Shown here in pieces: positions 34,518 to 43,901 of a stretch of 58,567 nt of DNA. The position numbers were made by a program, and so were the translations under genes. Every line of letters begins with the position of its first letter. Position 1 is the stretch's first letter. This DNA comes from GCA-2733415 sp049614485 (GTDB lineage: Bacteria > Bacteroidota > Bacteroidia > Flavobacteriales > Flavobacteriaceae): NCBI GenBank assembly GCA_049614485.1, contig JBMZDR010000014.1, forward strand, positions 1 to 58,567, written 5' to 3'. Below the pieces are notes generated by a model, which was given only the letters and a program-made list of their open reading frames with translations, searched no databases and had not been told where the DNA came from.

Positions 34518-35212
34518 AACATATAAAACATTAATCCGAATTTAATTTCGGTAATATCTATAGCTTCTCCATTAACTTTTGCTTCTTTTAAAAACAACTT
34601 ATTTAAACCATAAGCAATATGAAAATTCCAAGTATTCCAGCCAAAACTAATATCTGCTGTTGTTTTTATCCTGTTTAAATGCGGTGTGTTTTTTTGTTTA
34701 AAATCACCGAGTTCACCCTTATATTTCACAATACTATTAAACACATATCCAATCTTAACTCCAGTATACACACGCCAAAACTTATATGTTTTTGCCGTTG
34801 AAGTTCGCCACCTAAACTGTATGGGAACTTCTAACATATGAATATTTAACTTGTTTTTTTGATATCCTATAACACTGTTATCAAGTATTTGATAAGTAAC
34901 TGAACCGTTCACTTCTTTAATATATAAATTATGGTTGTATGAATTAGTAGAGTATCCTAATCCAATTCCTAAAGCAACATTTCTGTTTTTATTTACCGGA
35001 AAATCACGAATAAAACCTAAATGTAAACTTCCTGACAATCCTTGTTGTGACATTCCTGAAGGTTTATTTTCCAAAAAATTATACGTGACACCTGCATAAA
35101 ACTGATCTTCACGATATTTAGAATCTACAACACCTTCACTATCAATTGGTTCTTCTTGAGAAAATAAACTTCCGAATAAGAATAAAAATATGTAAAATAA
35201 CCGTGTTTTCAT
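34514..35212 (-). CDS. PorT-like outer-membrane beta-barrel protein
   Basis: The 232-residue protein has a signal peptide (residues 1-18, GSLFSQ) and about eight predicted beta strands, ending in LMFYMF with a terminal Phe. Size and pattern fit the PorT/outer-membrane beta-barrel family, which includes a type IX secretion component. The true PorT/SprT of flavobacteria is usually elsewhere, so I do not assign the symbol. The sequence YRTST-/RWRT-like region and FWRVYTGVKIGYVF (about 147-160) are barrel strands. It is transcribed against the rpoN operon. Confidence 0.7.
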   Translation of the reverse strand: MKTRLFYIFLFLFGSLFSQEEPIDSEGVVDSKYREDQFYAGVTYNFLENKPSGMSQQGLSGSLHLGFIRDFPVNKNRNVALGIGLGYSTNSYNHNLYIKEVNGSVTYQILDNSVIGYQKNKLNIHMLEVPIQFRWRTSTAKTYKFWRVYTGVKIGYVFNSIVKYKGELGDFKQKNTPHLNRIKTTADISFGWNTWNFHIAYGLNKLFLKEAKVNGEAIDITEIKFGLMFYMF

Positions 35213-35275
35213 ATCAAACGAAGATACATATTCGTATTAGTATTAACAACTATTCTTCAATAGTAATATCTTTAT

Positions 35276-35283
35276 TATATTTG
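35276..35283 (+). promoter_or_regulatory. -7 promoter element for the M16 protease operon
   Basis: TATATTTG, an exact -7 match with about 65 bases of leader before the ATG at 35354. No -33 TTG at standard spacing. Confidence 0.45.
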
Positions 35284-35353
35284 TTAGCATTTGATGTAAC
35301 AAACAGAATGTTTGAGCGTCATATCTAACAACTTTTAATTAATTATAACACTA

Positions 35354-36682
35354 ATGAAGAAACACGTAATTTATCTCGCTTCATTACTTTTACCTGTATC
35401 TATTATGGCGCAAAAAGTAACTTTTGAAGAGTACGACTTAAACAATGGACTGCATGTTGTTTTACATCAAGACAATTCTGCACCAGTAGTAACAACATCT
35501 GTAATGTATCATGTTGGAGCAAAAGATGAAAATCCGGAACGAACTGGTTTTGCACACTTTTTTGAACACTTATTGTTTGAAGGTACCAAAAATATTGGTA
35601 AAGGAAAATGGTTTGAAATTGTAACTTCAAACGGAGGTAGTAACAACGCCAACACTACTGATGACAGAACATATTACTATGAAGTTTTTCCTTCAAACAG
35701 CTTAGAAGTTGGATTATGGATGGAATCTGAAAGAATGTTACACCCTGTAATTGATCAAACTGGTGTTGATACTCAAAATGAGGTTGTAAAGGAAGAAAAA
35801 AGATTACGCGTAGACAATTCACCTTACGGAAGTTTTTTAGCTGAAATTAAAAAGTCACTATTTACAAAACACCCGTACCGCTGGGCAACTATTGGATCTA
35901 TGGATCATTTAGACGCCGCAACATTAGAAGAGTTTCAAGCGTTTAATGACACTTATTACGCACCTAACAATGCGGTATTAGTTGTTGCAGGAGATCTTGA
36001 TATAGCAAAAACAAAGAAAATGATTGAAGCTTATTTTGGACCTATCCCAAGAAAAGCAGATCCGAAAAGAGTCGCTATCAAAGAAGAACCTATTACAAAG
36101 GAAATAAACGCAAAATACAACGACCCTAACATTCAAATTCCTGCTATAGTAGCGGCATATAGAACGCCATCAATGAAAACTAGAGATGCTTATGTTTTAA
36201 ACATGATTTCTACTGTTTTAAGCGATGGAAAAAGTTCTCGTCTATACAAAAAATTAGTTGACGAAAAGAAAATGGCATTACAAGTTGGCGCATTTAATGT
36301 AAGTCAAGAAGACTATGGAATGTACTTAACCTACGGTTTACCTTTAGGCGACACTAAACTTGAAGATTTAGTTAAAGAAATTGATGAAGAAATTGTAAAA
36401 ATTCAAAATGAATTAATCTCTGAAAGAGAATTTGAAAAATTACAGAACAAATATGAAAATCAATTTGTAAATGCTAATTCTAGCATCGAAGGTATCGCAA
36501 ACTCCTTAGCAAAATATTATATGCTTTATGGTGATATCAACCTAATTAACAACGAAATTGAAATCTACAAATCTGTTACAAGAGAAGAAATCAAAAATGT
36601 TGCAAAAAAATACTTAAACCCTAATCAACGTGTTCTATTAGAATACCTTCCAAAAGAAGAAACTAAAAACGAAAAATCATAA
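35354..36682 (+). CDS. M16 family zinc protease, catalytic subunit
   Basis: The 442-residue exported protein has a signal peptide (residues 1-20, SIMAQ). The inverted zinc motif is HFFEH (residues 68-72, in GFAHFFEHLLFEGTKN), with Glu71 as catalytic base, and EEKRLRVDNSPYG (about 143-155) supplies the distal Glu ligand. Such periplasmic peptidases cut unfolded peptides. The partner gene at 36682 overlaps by one base (TAATG) and encodes the non-catalytic half, so the two probably form a heterodimer like mitochondrial processing peptidase. No substrate can be deduced. Confidence 0.92.
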   Translation: MKKHVIYLASLLLPVSIMAQKVTFEEYDLNNGLHVVLHQDNSAPVVTTSVMYHVGAKDENPERTGFAHFFEHLLFEGTKNIGKGKWFEIVTSNGGSNNANTTDDRTYYYEVFPSNSLEVGLWMESERMLHPVIDQTGVDTQNEVVKEEKRLRVDNSPYGSFLAEIKKSLFTKHPYRWATIGSMDHLDAATLEEFQAFNDTYYAPNNAVLVVAGDLDIAKTKKMIEAYFGPIPRKADPKRVAIKEEPITKEINAKYNDPNIQIPAIVAAYRTPSMKTRDAYVLNMISTVLSDGKSSRLYKKLVDEKKMALQVGAFNVSQEDYGMYLTYGLPLGDTKLEDLVKEIDEEIVKIQNELISEREFEKLQNKYENQFVNANSSIEGIANSLAKYYMLYGDINLINNEIEIYKSVTREEIKNVAKKYLNPNQRVLLEYLPKEETKNEKS

Positions 36683-38769
36683 TGAAAACAAAGATTTTAT
36701 CACTTATAGCATTAGTTTTTATGGGTATATTAACAATGCAAGCACAAGTAGACAGAAGTAAACAACCTACTCCTGGACCAGCACCAAAAATAAATATCGG
36801 CAAACCTCAATCATTTACTTTATCTAATGGATTAAAAGTAATGGTTGTTGAAAATCATAAATTACCTCGTGTATCAATTAGTTTACGCCTAGACAACCCA
36901 CCTGTTCTTGATGGTGATAAAGCCGGAATTTCAGGGTTAACAGGAGCTATGTTAGGAAAAGGTTCTAAAGCCATTTCTAAAGATGTCTTTAACGAAGAAG
37001 TTGATTACATGGGAGCCAACTTAAACCTAAGTGCAAATGGTGGTTTTGCAAGTGGTCTTTCTAAATATTTTGACCGTATCGTAGAATTAATGGCTGATGC
37101 CGCAATAAACCCTAATTTTACGCAAGAAGAATTTGATAAAGAAAAAGAGAAAACTCTTGAGGGTATCAAATCTGAAGAAAAAAACGTAAAAGCCGCAGCC
37201 AATAGAGTAAAATACGTATTAGCATATGGTAAAAACCACCCTTATGGTGAATACGTTTCTAAAGAAACTGTGTCTAATGTTACATTAGCAGACGTTAAAA
37301 AATTCTACCAAAACTACTTTGTACCAGACAATGCCTATTTAGTAGTTATTGGAGATGTTGATTTTAAAGACGTTAAAAAAGCTGTTAAAAGTAACTTTAA
37401 CAAGTGGAGAAAAGGGTTAGCGCCAGCAGTAAGTATTCCTAACGCTAAAAACGTACAATACACGCAAGTTAACTTTATAGACATGCCTGATGCTGTGCAA
37501 TCTGAAATATCAGTGATAAACACGGTTGACTTTAAAATGAACGATGACGACTACCATGCTGCGTTAATTGCAAATAAAATATATGGTGGTGGCTTTAACA
37601 GCATGTTAAACTTAAACCTAAGAGAAGCTAACGGTTGGACATATGGTGCGCGTTCTTCATTATCTGCAGACAGAAACTCACAAGCATTATTTTCAGCTTC
37701 TACAAGTGTAAGAAACGCTGTTACTGATAGTGCTGTAGTAGAAACATTAAAAGAAATGAACAACATCAGAACTAAAGATGTGACTGTTGAGCAATTAAAA
37801 AATGTAAAAGCAAAATATTTAGGTGACTTCGTTTTAGCTATGGAAAAGCCTCAAACAATTGCACGTTATGCTCTTAATACAGAATTAAACAATTTACCTG
37901 CTGACTTCTACGAGACTTTCTTAGAAAAAATTAATGCCGTAACAATTGCAGATGTTAAAAGAGTAGCTAATAAATACTTTTTAGTAAACAATGCAAGAGT
38001 TGTTATTGCAGGTAAAGGAAGTGACGTTGTAGGAAGCTTAGAAAAGATGACTTACAACGGCAAAAAAATGCCTGTTAAATACTTTGATAAGTATGGTAAT
38101 GCAACTGAAAAGCCTGTATTCTCTAAACCAATTCCTGCTGGTGTAACTGCTCAATCGGTTATTGACGCGTATTTTAAAGCAATTGGTGGTAAAGATGCTG
38201 TAGAAAAAGTTAAATCTGTAACATTTTCTGGAGACATGAATGCAATGGGACAAACTATGGCTATTGAGATGAAAAAAATGACTCCTAACAAGACTTTAAC
38301 TGAAGTATCTCATCCACAAATGGGTGTTATCATGAAACAAGTTTTTAATGGTAAAAGTGGTTATGCTGCTCAAATGGGACAGCAAAAACAAATGACTGAG
38401 CAAGAGGTTATTGATGCTAAAACCAAAAATGTGTTATTTGAAGAATTGTCTTTAGACATGTCTAAAGTTACTTTAGAAAGCATGACGTCTATCAAAGGGG
38501 AAGATGCTTATAAGCTTAAAGTTGTTGGATCAGGTGAGCCAGAATTTAGATTTTATGATGTAAAAACAGGATACCTAATTAAAACAGAAACATCTAAAAA
38601 AGCTCAAGGACAATCTATTTCTATAGCTACTGAATACGGAAACTATACGCCTTCAAAAGGAATCCAATTTCCATTTAGCATGACTATTAAACAAGGTCCG
38701 CAAACATTTGGAATGATTTTTAAAGTTGCCAAAGTTAACGAAAACGTTTCTGAAGCTGATTTTAATTAA
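36682..38769 (+). CDS. M16 family protease partner subunit with extra C-terminal lipoprotein-sorting-like domain
   Basis: The 695-residue exported protein has a signal peptide (residues 1-22, TMQAQ). Where the catalytic subunit has HxxEH, this one has GLTGAMLGKGSK (about 85-96), so it cannot bind zinc. It keeps the substrate-gripping Arg and Tyr in NLREANGWTYGARSS (about 311-325). After residue 485 a separate beta-rich domain follows (about 490-695; AIGGKDAVEKVKSVTFSGDM ... GIQFPFSMTIKQG). This resembles LolA/outer-membrane lipoprotein-sorting folds and may bind lipid. It ends at a strong terminator. Confidence 0.88.
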   Translation: MKTKILSLIALVFMGILTMQAQVDRSKQPTPGPAPKINIGKPQSFTLSNGLKVMVVENHKLPRVSISLRLDNPPVLDGDKAGISGLTGAMLGKGSKAISKDVFNEEVDYMGANLNLSANGGFASGLSKYFDRIVELMADAAINPNFTQEEFDKEKEKTLEGIKSEEKNVKAAANRVKYVLAYGKNHPYGEYVSKETVSNVTLADVKKFYQNYFVPDNAYLVVIGDVDFKDVKKAVKSNFNKWRKGLAPAVSIPNAKNVQYTQVNFIDMPDAVQSEISVINTVDFKMNDDDYHAALIANKIYGGGFNSMLNLNLREANGWTYGARSSLSADRNSQALFSASTSVRNAVTDSAVVETLKEMNNIRTKDVTVEQLKNVKAKYLGDFVLAMEKPQTIARYALNTELNNLPADFYETFLEKINAVTIADVKRVANKYFLVNNARVVIAGKGSDVVGSLEKMTYNGKKMPVKYFDKYGNATEKPVFSKPIPAGVTAQSVIDAYFKAIGGKDAVEKVKSVTFSGDMNAMGQTMAIEMKKMTPNKTLTEVSHPQMGVIMKQVFNGKSGYAAQMGQQKQMTEQEVIDAKTKNVLFEELSLDMSKVTLESMTSIKGEDAYKLKVVGSGEPEFRFYDVKTGYLIKTETSKKAQGQSISIATEYGNYTPSKGIQFPFSMTIKQGPQTFGMIFKVAKVNENVSEADFN

Positions 38770-38787
38770 AACCCAATAAGTTTATTT

Positions 38788-38821
38788 AAAAGGTCGAAAC
38801 TTTTAGTTTCGACCTTTTTTT
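38788..38821. terminator. bidirectional terminator between M16 and EamA genes
   Basis: The arms AAAAGGTCGAAAC (38788-38800) and GTTTCGACCTTTT (38806-38818) flank a TTTTA loop, followed by a T-run on the plus strand. Confidence 0.9.
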
Positions 38822-39695
38822 ATACTCTTCTATTAGCTAAAAATACACCTATTAGTATTATTACAGCAGCTAACAATTGTACAATATTCATTTTTTCACC
38901 ATCTATAAACCCCCATATCAATGCCACAATAGGAATTACATACGTTACAGATGACGAAAATATTGGCGTTGACAACTGCACTAATCTATTAAAGCATATT
39001 TTAGCCACACCTGTTCCTATAACAGATAACACAACTATATATAGTATTGATTGGTGTACAACTGTGGATTTTAATGTTTCTGAATTAAAAAAACCTGTAT
39101 AAATTAAAACTATTAATGCCGGAATTGTTATTACAACAAAACTACCTGTGGTTATACTCGTAGCATTTAATTTTTGCAAATGACGCTTAATAATATTCAC
39201 GTTAAACGCATAACACACAGAGGCTAAGATTACAAAAATACTAAACATATAATTCTGTTCCGGGTTTAAATCGGCACCACTTATTATAAGCAATAAAGTT
39301 CCAAAAAAACCAATAATAACGCCTATCAATTGCTTTTTACTAAAGGTAGCTTTAAAGAAAAAATAACCAAATATTAACGTATTTAAAGGGGTTAATGAAT
39401 TTAAAATTGAAGCAATAGCACTGTCTATTTCAGTTTCTGCTAAAGCAAAAAAGTACACCGGAAAAAACGTTCCTAAAAATGCGGAAGCAATTATAGGCTT
39501 GTAGTGTTCTTTATGTATTTTTTTTAAGCTGTTAAACCCAATTAGCAATAAAAATAATGCTGTAAATAATATCCTCAAAGATCCAAGCTGATAAGCCGTC
39601 AATCCAATCAATCCTTTTTTTATCAAAATGAATGAACTTCCCCATACAACGGAAAGCACAACAAGAAATAACCATTTTAGTTTTTTATCACCCAT
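38820..39695 (-). CDS. EamA/DMT family permease
   Basis: The 291-residue protein has ten predicted membrane helices in two EamA repeats. The first opens WLFLVVLSVVWGSSFILIKKG, the second SIFVILASVCYAFNVNIIKRH. The family exports metabolites such as amino acids or carries nucleotide sugars; the substrate is unknown. The frame extends nine codons upstream, but a near-consensus -7 element (CATTTTTG on this strand) lies inside that stretch and MGDKKLKW is a natural start, so I chose 39695. It is divergent from the HMA lipoprotein. Confidence 0.85.
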   Translation of the reverse strand: MGDKKLKWLFLVVLSVVWGSSFILIKKGLIGLTAYQLGSLRILFTALFLLLIGFNSLKKIHKEHYKPIIASAFLGTFFPVYFFALAETEIDSAIASILNSLTPLNTLIFGYFFFKATFSKKQLIGVIIGFFGTLLLIISGADLNPEQNYMFSIFVILASVCYAFNVNIIKRHLQKLNATSITTGSFVVITIPALIVLIYTGFFNSETLKSTVVHQSILYIVVLSVIGTGVAKICFNRLVQLSTPIFSSSVTYVIPIVALIWGFIDGEKMNIVQLLAAVIILIGVFLANRRV

Positions 39696-39739
39696 ACTGC
39701 AAAAATGAAGATTTAAACACAATAACCAGCTGATTTTAG

Positions 39740-39747
39740 TAAATTTG
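39740..39747 (+). promoter_or_regulatory. -7 promoter element for the HMA lipoprotein
   Basis: TAAATTTG is an exact -7 match 25 bases before the ATG. Confidence 0.5.
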
Positions 39748-39772
39748 TATCACAATTTTAAATGATTAAAAA

Positions 39773-40144
39773 ATGAAAGCATTAAAACTTCTAGCTATTA
39801 CACTTACATTAATAATTACAATTTCTTGTAAAAAAGAACAGAAAGAAACAGAGGTTGTAACTATTGATACAACAGAAATAACAGACACGCCAAAAATTGC
39901 AGAAAATGCTACTTTAGCAAAAGTTCAGTTTAACGTTGAAGGCATGACATGTGCAGTAGGCTGCGCGGCTAAAATTGAAAAAAGCTTAAACAATATGAAA
40001 GGTGTTAAAACTGCTCATATTGATTTTGAAAACAAAACTGCTGTTGTTGAATATGACATTGACCAAGTTAACACAGACCTTATAACAAAACAAGTTGTAG
40101 CTAATGGCGACTATAAAGCTATTAATTTTAGCACTTTACAATAA
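39773..40144 (+). CDS. lipoprotein with heavy-metal-associated (HMA) domain
   Basis: The 123-residue protein has a lipobox ending ITISC (Cys19), a short charged linker, and a ferredoxin-like HMA domain (about 50-118). The metal loop reads GMTCAVGC: the two cysteines are three residues apart (CxxxC), not the classic CxxC. The wider spacing is frequent in Bacteroidota copies as far as I recall. It could bind copper or another soft metal in the periplasm. No metal pump is adjacent. It has its own promoter and terminator. Confidence 0.85.
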   Translation: MKALKLLAITLTLIITISCKKEQKETEVVTIDTTEITDTPKIAENATLAKVQFNVEGMTCAVGCAAKIEKSLNNMKGVKTAHIDFENKTAVVEYDIDQVNTDLITKQVVANGDYKAINFSTLQ

Positions 40145-40169
40145 ACAGAATACTTATTGTATTATTACA

Positions 40170-40204
40170 AAAAAGCCGATTAATAAGTTATTAATCGGCT
40201 TTTT
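40170..40204. terminator. bidirectional terminator after the HMA lipoprotein
   Basis: The 17-base arms (40170-40186 and 40188-40204) are perfectly complementary around one central G, with an A-run and a T-run at the ends. Confidence 0.88.
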
Positions 40205-40213
40205 GTAATTTAA

Positions 40214-40672
40214 TTAAATCGCAATTGGTTTTTCTTTGATATTTCTAGAAACTTTAAATTTCTGCATAAACGTTAACGATAAGACTACTGAAGAACTCAC
40301 TCCTTCAATTGCTAAAATTAACAATAGAATTTCAGGACCACCAATTGAACCTGCAACATGTGACAAAAGGCGTTCTGCAAAAGGGGGTTCTATATGAAAT
40401 AAATAAATTCCCATAAATGCTACAAAAGTTAATGTCGCAATTACACCAGTAAGTATACCAACTCCAAAGCCAGAGAAATACTCAAACTTATCACCATCTA
40501 TAGATTTCTTTTTCTTTATAACAGCATAAATACCGTATGCAACAATAACTCCATTCAAAATTCTTAACCAATGGTTATCATGAAGCCCAATAAGCCTGAT
40601 AATTAAAAAATAAGCTATTAGGGCTGCGGCTATTAACAAGCCATACTTTACGTAAAGTGCATTTAATTTCAT
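40214..40672 (-). CDS. DUF4199-like small membrane protein
   Basis: The 152-residue protein has four hydrophobic helices (about residues 8-26, 35-52, 68-92 and 112-136). A KKKK loop separates helices 2 and 3. Size and layout resemble the DUF4199 family of Bacteroidota, whose function is unknown. The family call is from overall pattern only. No promoter consensus is visible upstream; the nrdBA terminator lies in the gap to the next gene. Confidence 0.6.
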   Translation of the reverse strand: MKLNALYVKYGLLIAAALIAYFLIIRLIGLHDNHWLRILNGVIVAYGIYAVIKKKKSIDGDKFEYFSGFGVGILTGVIATLTFVAFMGIYLFHIEPPFAERLLSHVAGSIGGPEILLLILAIEGVSSSVVLSLTFMQKFKVSRNIKEKPIAI

Positions 40673-40762
40673 AACTATAACATGTTGATTATCAGCATTA
40701 ATTTACGAATAAATAATGTAATTTTTATATATTCATTGATAATTTTAACATCATATTAAAAG

Positions 40763-40807
40763 ACTGAAAAAACAAAAGAGCTGTAATTATTGTAATTACA
40801 GCTCTTT
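40763..40807 (-). terminator. terminator of nrdBA
   Basis: The 15-base arms 40775-40789 and 40793-40807 are perfectly complementary around a TTG loop. On the minus strand the hairpin is followed by a T-rich stretch (complement of 40763-40774). Confidence 0.85.
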
Positions 40808-40831
40808 AATTATGAATTTATTTTATGCCTA

Positions 40832-42619
40832 TTAACCTTCGCAACTCGTGCACTCTTTCTTTTGCTTGAATTTTTGAGCGGCATTCATACTGTGTTGGTA
40901 GTACATTGATTTGATTCCTAATTTCCAAGCTGTCATATAAATATTATTCAAATCTTTTGTTGGCATATCAGGGTGCACCATAACATTAATAGACTGTCCT
41001 TGATCAATATGATTTTGTCTGTTGGCAGCTTGATAAATAACGGTCATCTGATCAATTTCAGGGTAGGTTTTAAACACATCCTTTTCATTTTCTGAAAGGA
41101 AATCTAAATGCTGTACAGAACCGTCATAATCACGGATACTTCTCCAAACCTCACCTGTATTTTGTCCTTTTTCTTCTAACAACTTCACTAAGAATGGATT
41201 CTTAATAGTTGTTTTTATTTTAGCAATATCTTTTACATAACTGTTAGACCAAATTGGCTCAATACCTTGAGATACTTGTCCTAAAATAAACGCTGAAGAT
41301 GTTGTTGGTGCTACGGCATTTAATGTTGTATTTCTACGACCATAACCTTTTAAAACTTCTGGTTCACCAAACAATGTTGCTAACTCTTCTGAAGCTTTAT
41401 AAGATTTATCTTTGATTGCTTTAAAGATTTCAGAATTTAAGTTGAATGCTTCTTGGCTATCAAATGGTAACATTTTTGATTGCAATAATGAATGCCATCC
41501 TAATGCTCCTAATCCTAATGCTCTGTTTTCTTTAGCGAAATTATAAGCCTTCTCCATAAAATCGAAAGTTAACTTATCATCTCTATCATCAGAATCTCTA
41601 AATACTTCTAATTTCGTGATGAATTCTTCCATTACGGCATCTAAGAAATATGTTAGCGTTTCTACAGCATCAGTATCTTTCCACTTATCATAATGCAATA
41701 AGTTGATAGAAGATAAGCAGCATACAAATGACCAGTTTTCATTTGATGGCAACATGATTTCTGTACACAAGTTACTTGCGTATATTTCTAAATTTTTGTC
41801 TTTATAAACATCTGCAGCGTTGTTGTTCACGTTATCTCTAAACAAGATATACGGATATCCTACCTCAGATCTTGATTGCAATACTTTTGCCCAGATAGTT
41901 CGTTTAGCAACATCACCGTCTCTCATTTCTTCCATCCACTTGTCACTTACAGTAACACCATGAGTCAACTCTTGGATAGGATTTCCTTCAGAACCGATTT
42001 CTAAGAATTCCATTACATCCGGATGGTCAATAGGTAAATACGGTGCAAAACGCCCTCTTCTAACAGAACCTTGACTTACCACATCAACCATTTTTTCAAA
42101 TAATTGCATAATATGAACAGCACCTGAAGATTTCCCATTATTTTTTACCGGAGCCCCTCTATGACGTAACTTTCCAAAGTATCCAGAAGTACCACCTCCT
42201 AGTTTTGACATCATACCAACCTCAGACTGTGTGAATAAAATATCTCCCATGTCATCTGCGATGTGTGACCCGAAACAACTTATAGGCAAACCTCTTTGCT
42301 TTCCGAAGTTAGACCATACTGGTGATGCTAAAGAGTAATACCCTTCTGCCATATAACCGTAAAATTTATCAGCAAAACCATCAATTTTTAAGATTTTTTC
42401 GGCATTTTCAGCAATTTCTCTAATTCTTGCTTCAGGTGTTATACCTTCGGTCAAATAACCAGATTCTAAAAATTTACGACTGTTATCTGTTAACCATTTA
42501 ATTTCTGGTTGACGGTTTGTTTTTTCAGATTTTATAGCTGATTTTCTTGCTTCTACCAATTTATCTTGTTCAGTTAAATTTTGGTTTTTTGTCTGGTTGG
42601 TTAGTACGTCTTTGTTCAT
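40832..42619 (-). CDS. nrdA: class I ribonucleotide reductase large subunit
   Basis: The 595-residue subunit reduces ribonucleotides to deoxyribonucleotides. The thiyl-radical site is NLCTEI (Asn283, Cys285, Glu287). The redox pair is Cys115 in SCFGSH with a Cys in the SFVCCLSS segment, and the C-terminal shuttle cysteines are CTSC. The radical-transfer tyrosines stand in KSMYYQ near residue 573. It is about 150 residues shorter than E. coli NrdA and has no N-terminal ATP-cone; that domain is on NrdB instead. The start chosen is the ATG one base after the nrdB stop; an in-frame ATG at 42637 would overlap nrdB. Confidence 0.95.
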   Translation of the reverse strand: MNKDVLTNQTKNQNLTEQDKLVEARKSAIKSEKTNRQPEIKWLTDNSRKFLESGYLTEGITPEARIREIAENAEKILKIDGFADKFYGYMAEGYYSLASPVWSNFGKQRGLPISCFGSHIADDMGDILFTQSEVGMMSKLGGGTSGYFGKLRHRGAPVKNNGKSSGAVHIMQLFEKMVDVVSQGSVRRGRFAPYLPIDHPDVMEFLEIGSEGNPIQELTHGVTVSDKWMEEMRDGDVAKRTIWAKVLQSRSEVGYPYILFRDNVNNNAADVYKDKNLEIYASNLCTEIMLPSNENWSFVCCLSSINLLHYDKWKDTDAVETLTYFLDAVMEEFITKLEVFRDSDDRDDKLTFDFMEKAYNFAKENRALGLGALGWHSLLQSKMLPFDSQEAFNLNSEIFKAIKDKSYKASEELATLFGEPEVLKGYGRRNTTLNAVAPTTSSAFILGQVSQGIEPIWSNSYVKDIAKIKTTIKNPFLVKLLEEKGQNTGEVWRSIRDYDGSVQHLDFLSENEKDVFKTYPEIDQMTVIYQAANRQNHIDQGQSINVMVHPDMPTKDLNNIYMTAWKLGIKSMYYQHSMNAAQKFKQKKECTSCEG

Positions 42620-42620
42620 A

Positions 42621-43901
42621 TTAAAATAGGTCGTCACTGGTTATACTTTTACTTCTTTTGGTGTATGCGATAGATCTTTTCACGAAGAAATCTCCGTGTT
42701 TTGTCCCAATAATCTCATCATCAAACCATTCTGTTTCTGATACTAATTTCTCATCTATATCGAATACCTTTCCGATGTTGATACTTTCTAATGATTTATT
42801 AAATCTGTTTTTAATAAACTCATTAATGACTGCTTTTGGTAAAAAGTCTAATTCTCCTTCTTCAAAAATCCAATCGATGATTTTACTTTCTGCTTCAAAA
42901 GCTTCTCTACATAACTCTTGAGTTAATAGCTCGTATTCTTTATTAAACCACGTTGGGTTTTCTTGTTTGATAATTTTAATAACATCAATACCAAAATCAC
43001 CGTGAATTTGCTCTTCTTTTGATGTTGCTTCAACAACATTAGAAATTCCTTTAAGGACATTCTTATGTTTGTTAAATGCCATAATTATTAAAAACTGAGA
43101 GAATAAAGACACATGCTCAATAAACAAAGAGAATAATAGAATTGACTCTGCAAATTCTTTATTGTCTTCACTCTTTGCATTTTTTACAGCGGTTTCTAAA
43201 TAATGAACACGTCTCATTATTACAGGCTTCTTTTTCAAACTCTTGAACTCATTATTCAATCCTAAGATTTCTAACAAGTGAGAATAGGCATCATGATGAC
43301 GTACTTCACTTTCTGCAAATGTTGCTCCTACAGAACCAATTTCTGGTTTAGGCATTTTATTATAAATATCACCCCAAAAAGTTTTTACTGCAACTTCAAT
43401 TTGAGAAATAGCCAGCATTGTATTTTTTATGGCACTACGTTCAACATCATTTAAACCTGTTTTAAAATCCTGAATATCACTAGTGTAATTAAACTCTGTA
43501 TGAATCCAATACGAATGTCTTATCGCATCTACATAGTCATTTAACTGAGGGTACTCGTATGGCTTTAAGTTGATACGTTTTTCAAAGATATTAGTTGCTC
43601 TATTTCGCGCTTGTTCATTCCTGTATAATATGTAGGCTTTCGCTACATTTGGAAATGCACTTTGCATTAAGGTATCCTCTACAATATCTTGAACCTGCTC
43701 TACATTAGGAATGTAATTCACATGACCTTCTTTTCTTTCTAAAAGTGCTTTTAATACATTTTGAGAAATCATTTCTGCATCACTTCTGCTTCCATTTCCA
43801 ACAGAGATCATTGCCTTTTCAATGGCGTTTGTGATTTTGTTTAAAACAAATTCACTTGTTTCATAATCTCTCTTTATTATATGTGTAATTTCCATAGTCA
43901 T
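42621..43901 (-). CDS. nrdB: ribonucleotide reductase small subunit with N-terminal ATP-cone
   Basis: The 426-residue protein has a ferritin-like radical-generating core (about 115-400) preceded by an ATP-cone (about 3-100; EITHIIKRDYETSEFVLNKI). Metal ligands are visible as Glu169, Glu199 and His202 (ESEVRHHDAY), Glu262, and Glu297 and His300 (EEQIH). A Tyr (206) sits at the radical position. An ATP-cone on NrdB rather than NrdA is known from the flavobacterium Leeuwenhoekiella blandensis, where dATP binding shuts down the small subunit. The C-terminal tail binds NrdA. It is first in the operon, with a promoter about 190 bases upstream. An alternative start is two codons later. Confidence 0.95.
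   Translation of the reverse strand: MTMEITHIIKRDYETSEFVLNKITNAIEKAMISVGNGSRSDAEMISQNVLKALLERKEGHVNYIPNVEQVQDIVEDTLMQSAFPNVAKAYILYRNEQARNRATNIFEKRINLKPYEYPQLNDYVDAIRHSYWIHTEFNYTSDIQDFKTGLNDVERSAIKNTMLAISQIEVAVKTFWGDIYNKMPKPEIGSVGATFAESEVRHHDAYSHLLEILGLNNEFKSLKKKPVIMRRVHYLETAVKNAKSEDNKEFAESILLFSLFIEHVSLFSQFLIIMAFNKHKNVLKGISNVVEATSKEEQIHGDFGIDVIKIIKQENPTWFNKEYELLTQELCREAFEAESKIIDWIFEEGELDFLPKAVINEFIKNRFNKSLESINIGKVFDIDEKLVSETEWFDDEIIGTKHGDFFVKRSIAYTKRSKSITSDDLF

Noticed and set aside
35146..35328. Plus-strand 60-codon frame overlapping the PorT-like gene
   Set aside because: It lies half inside the opposite-strand gene and half in the M16 promoter region.
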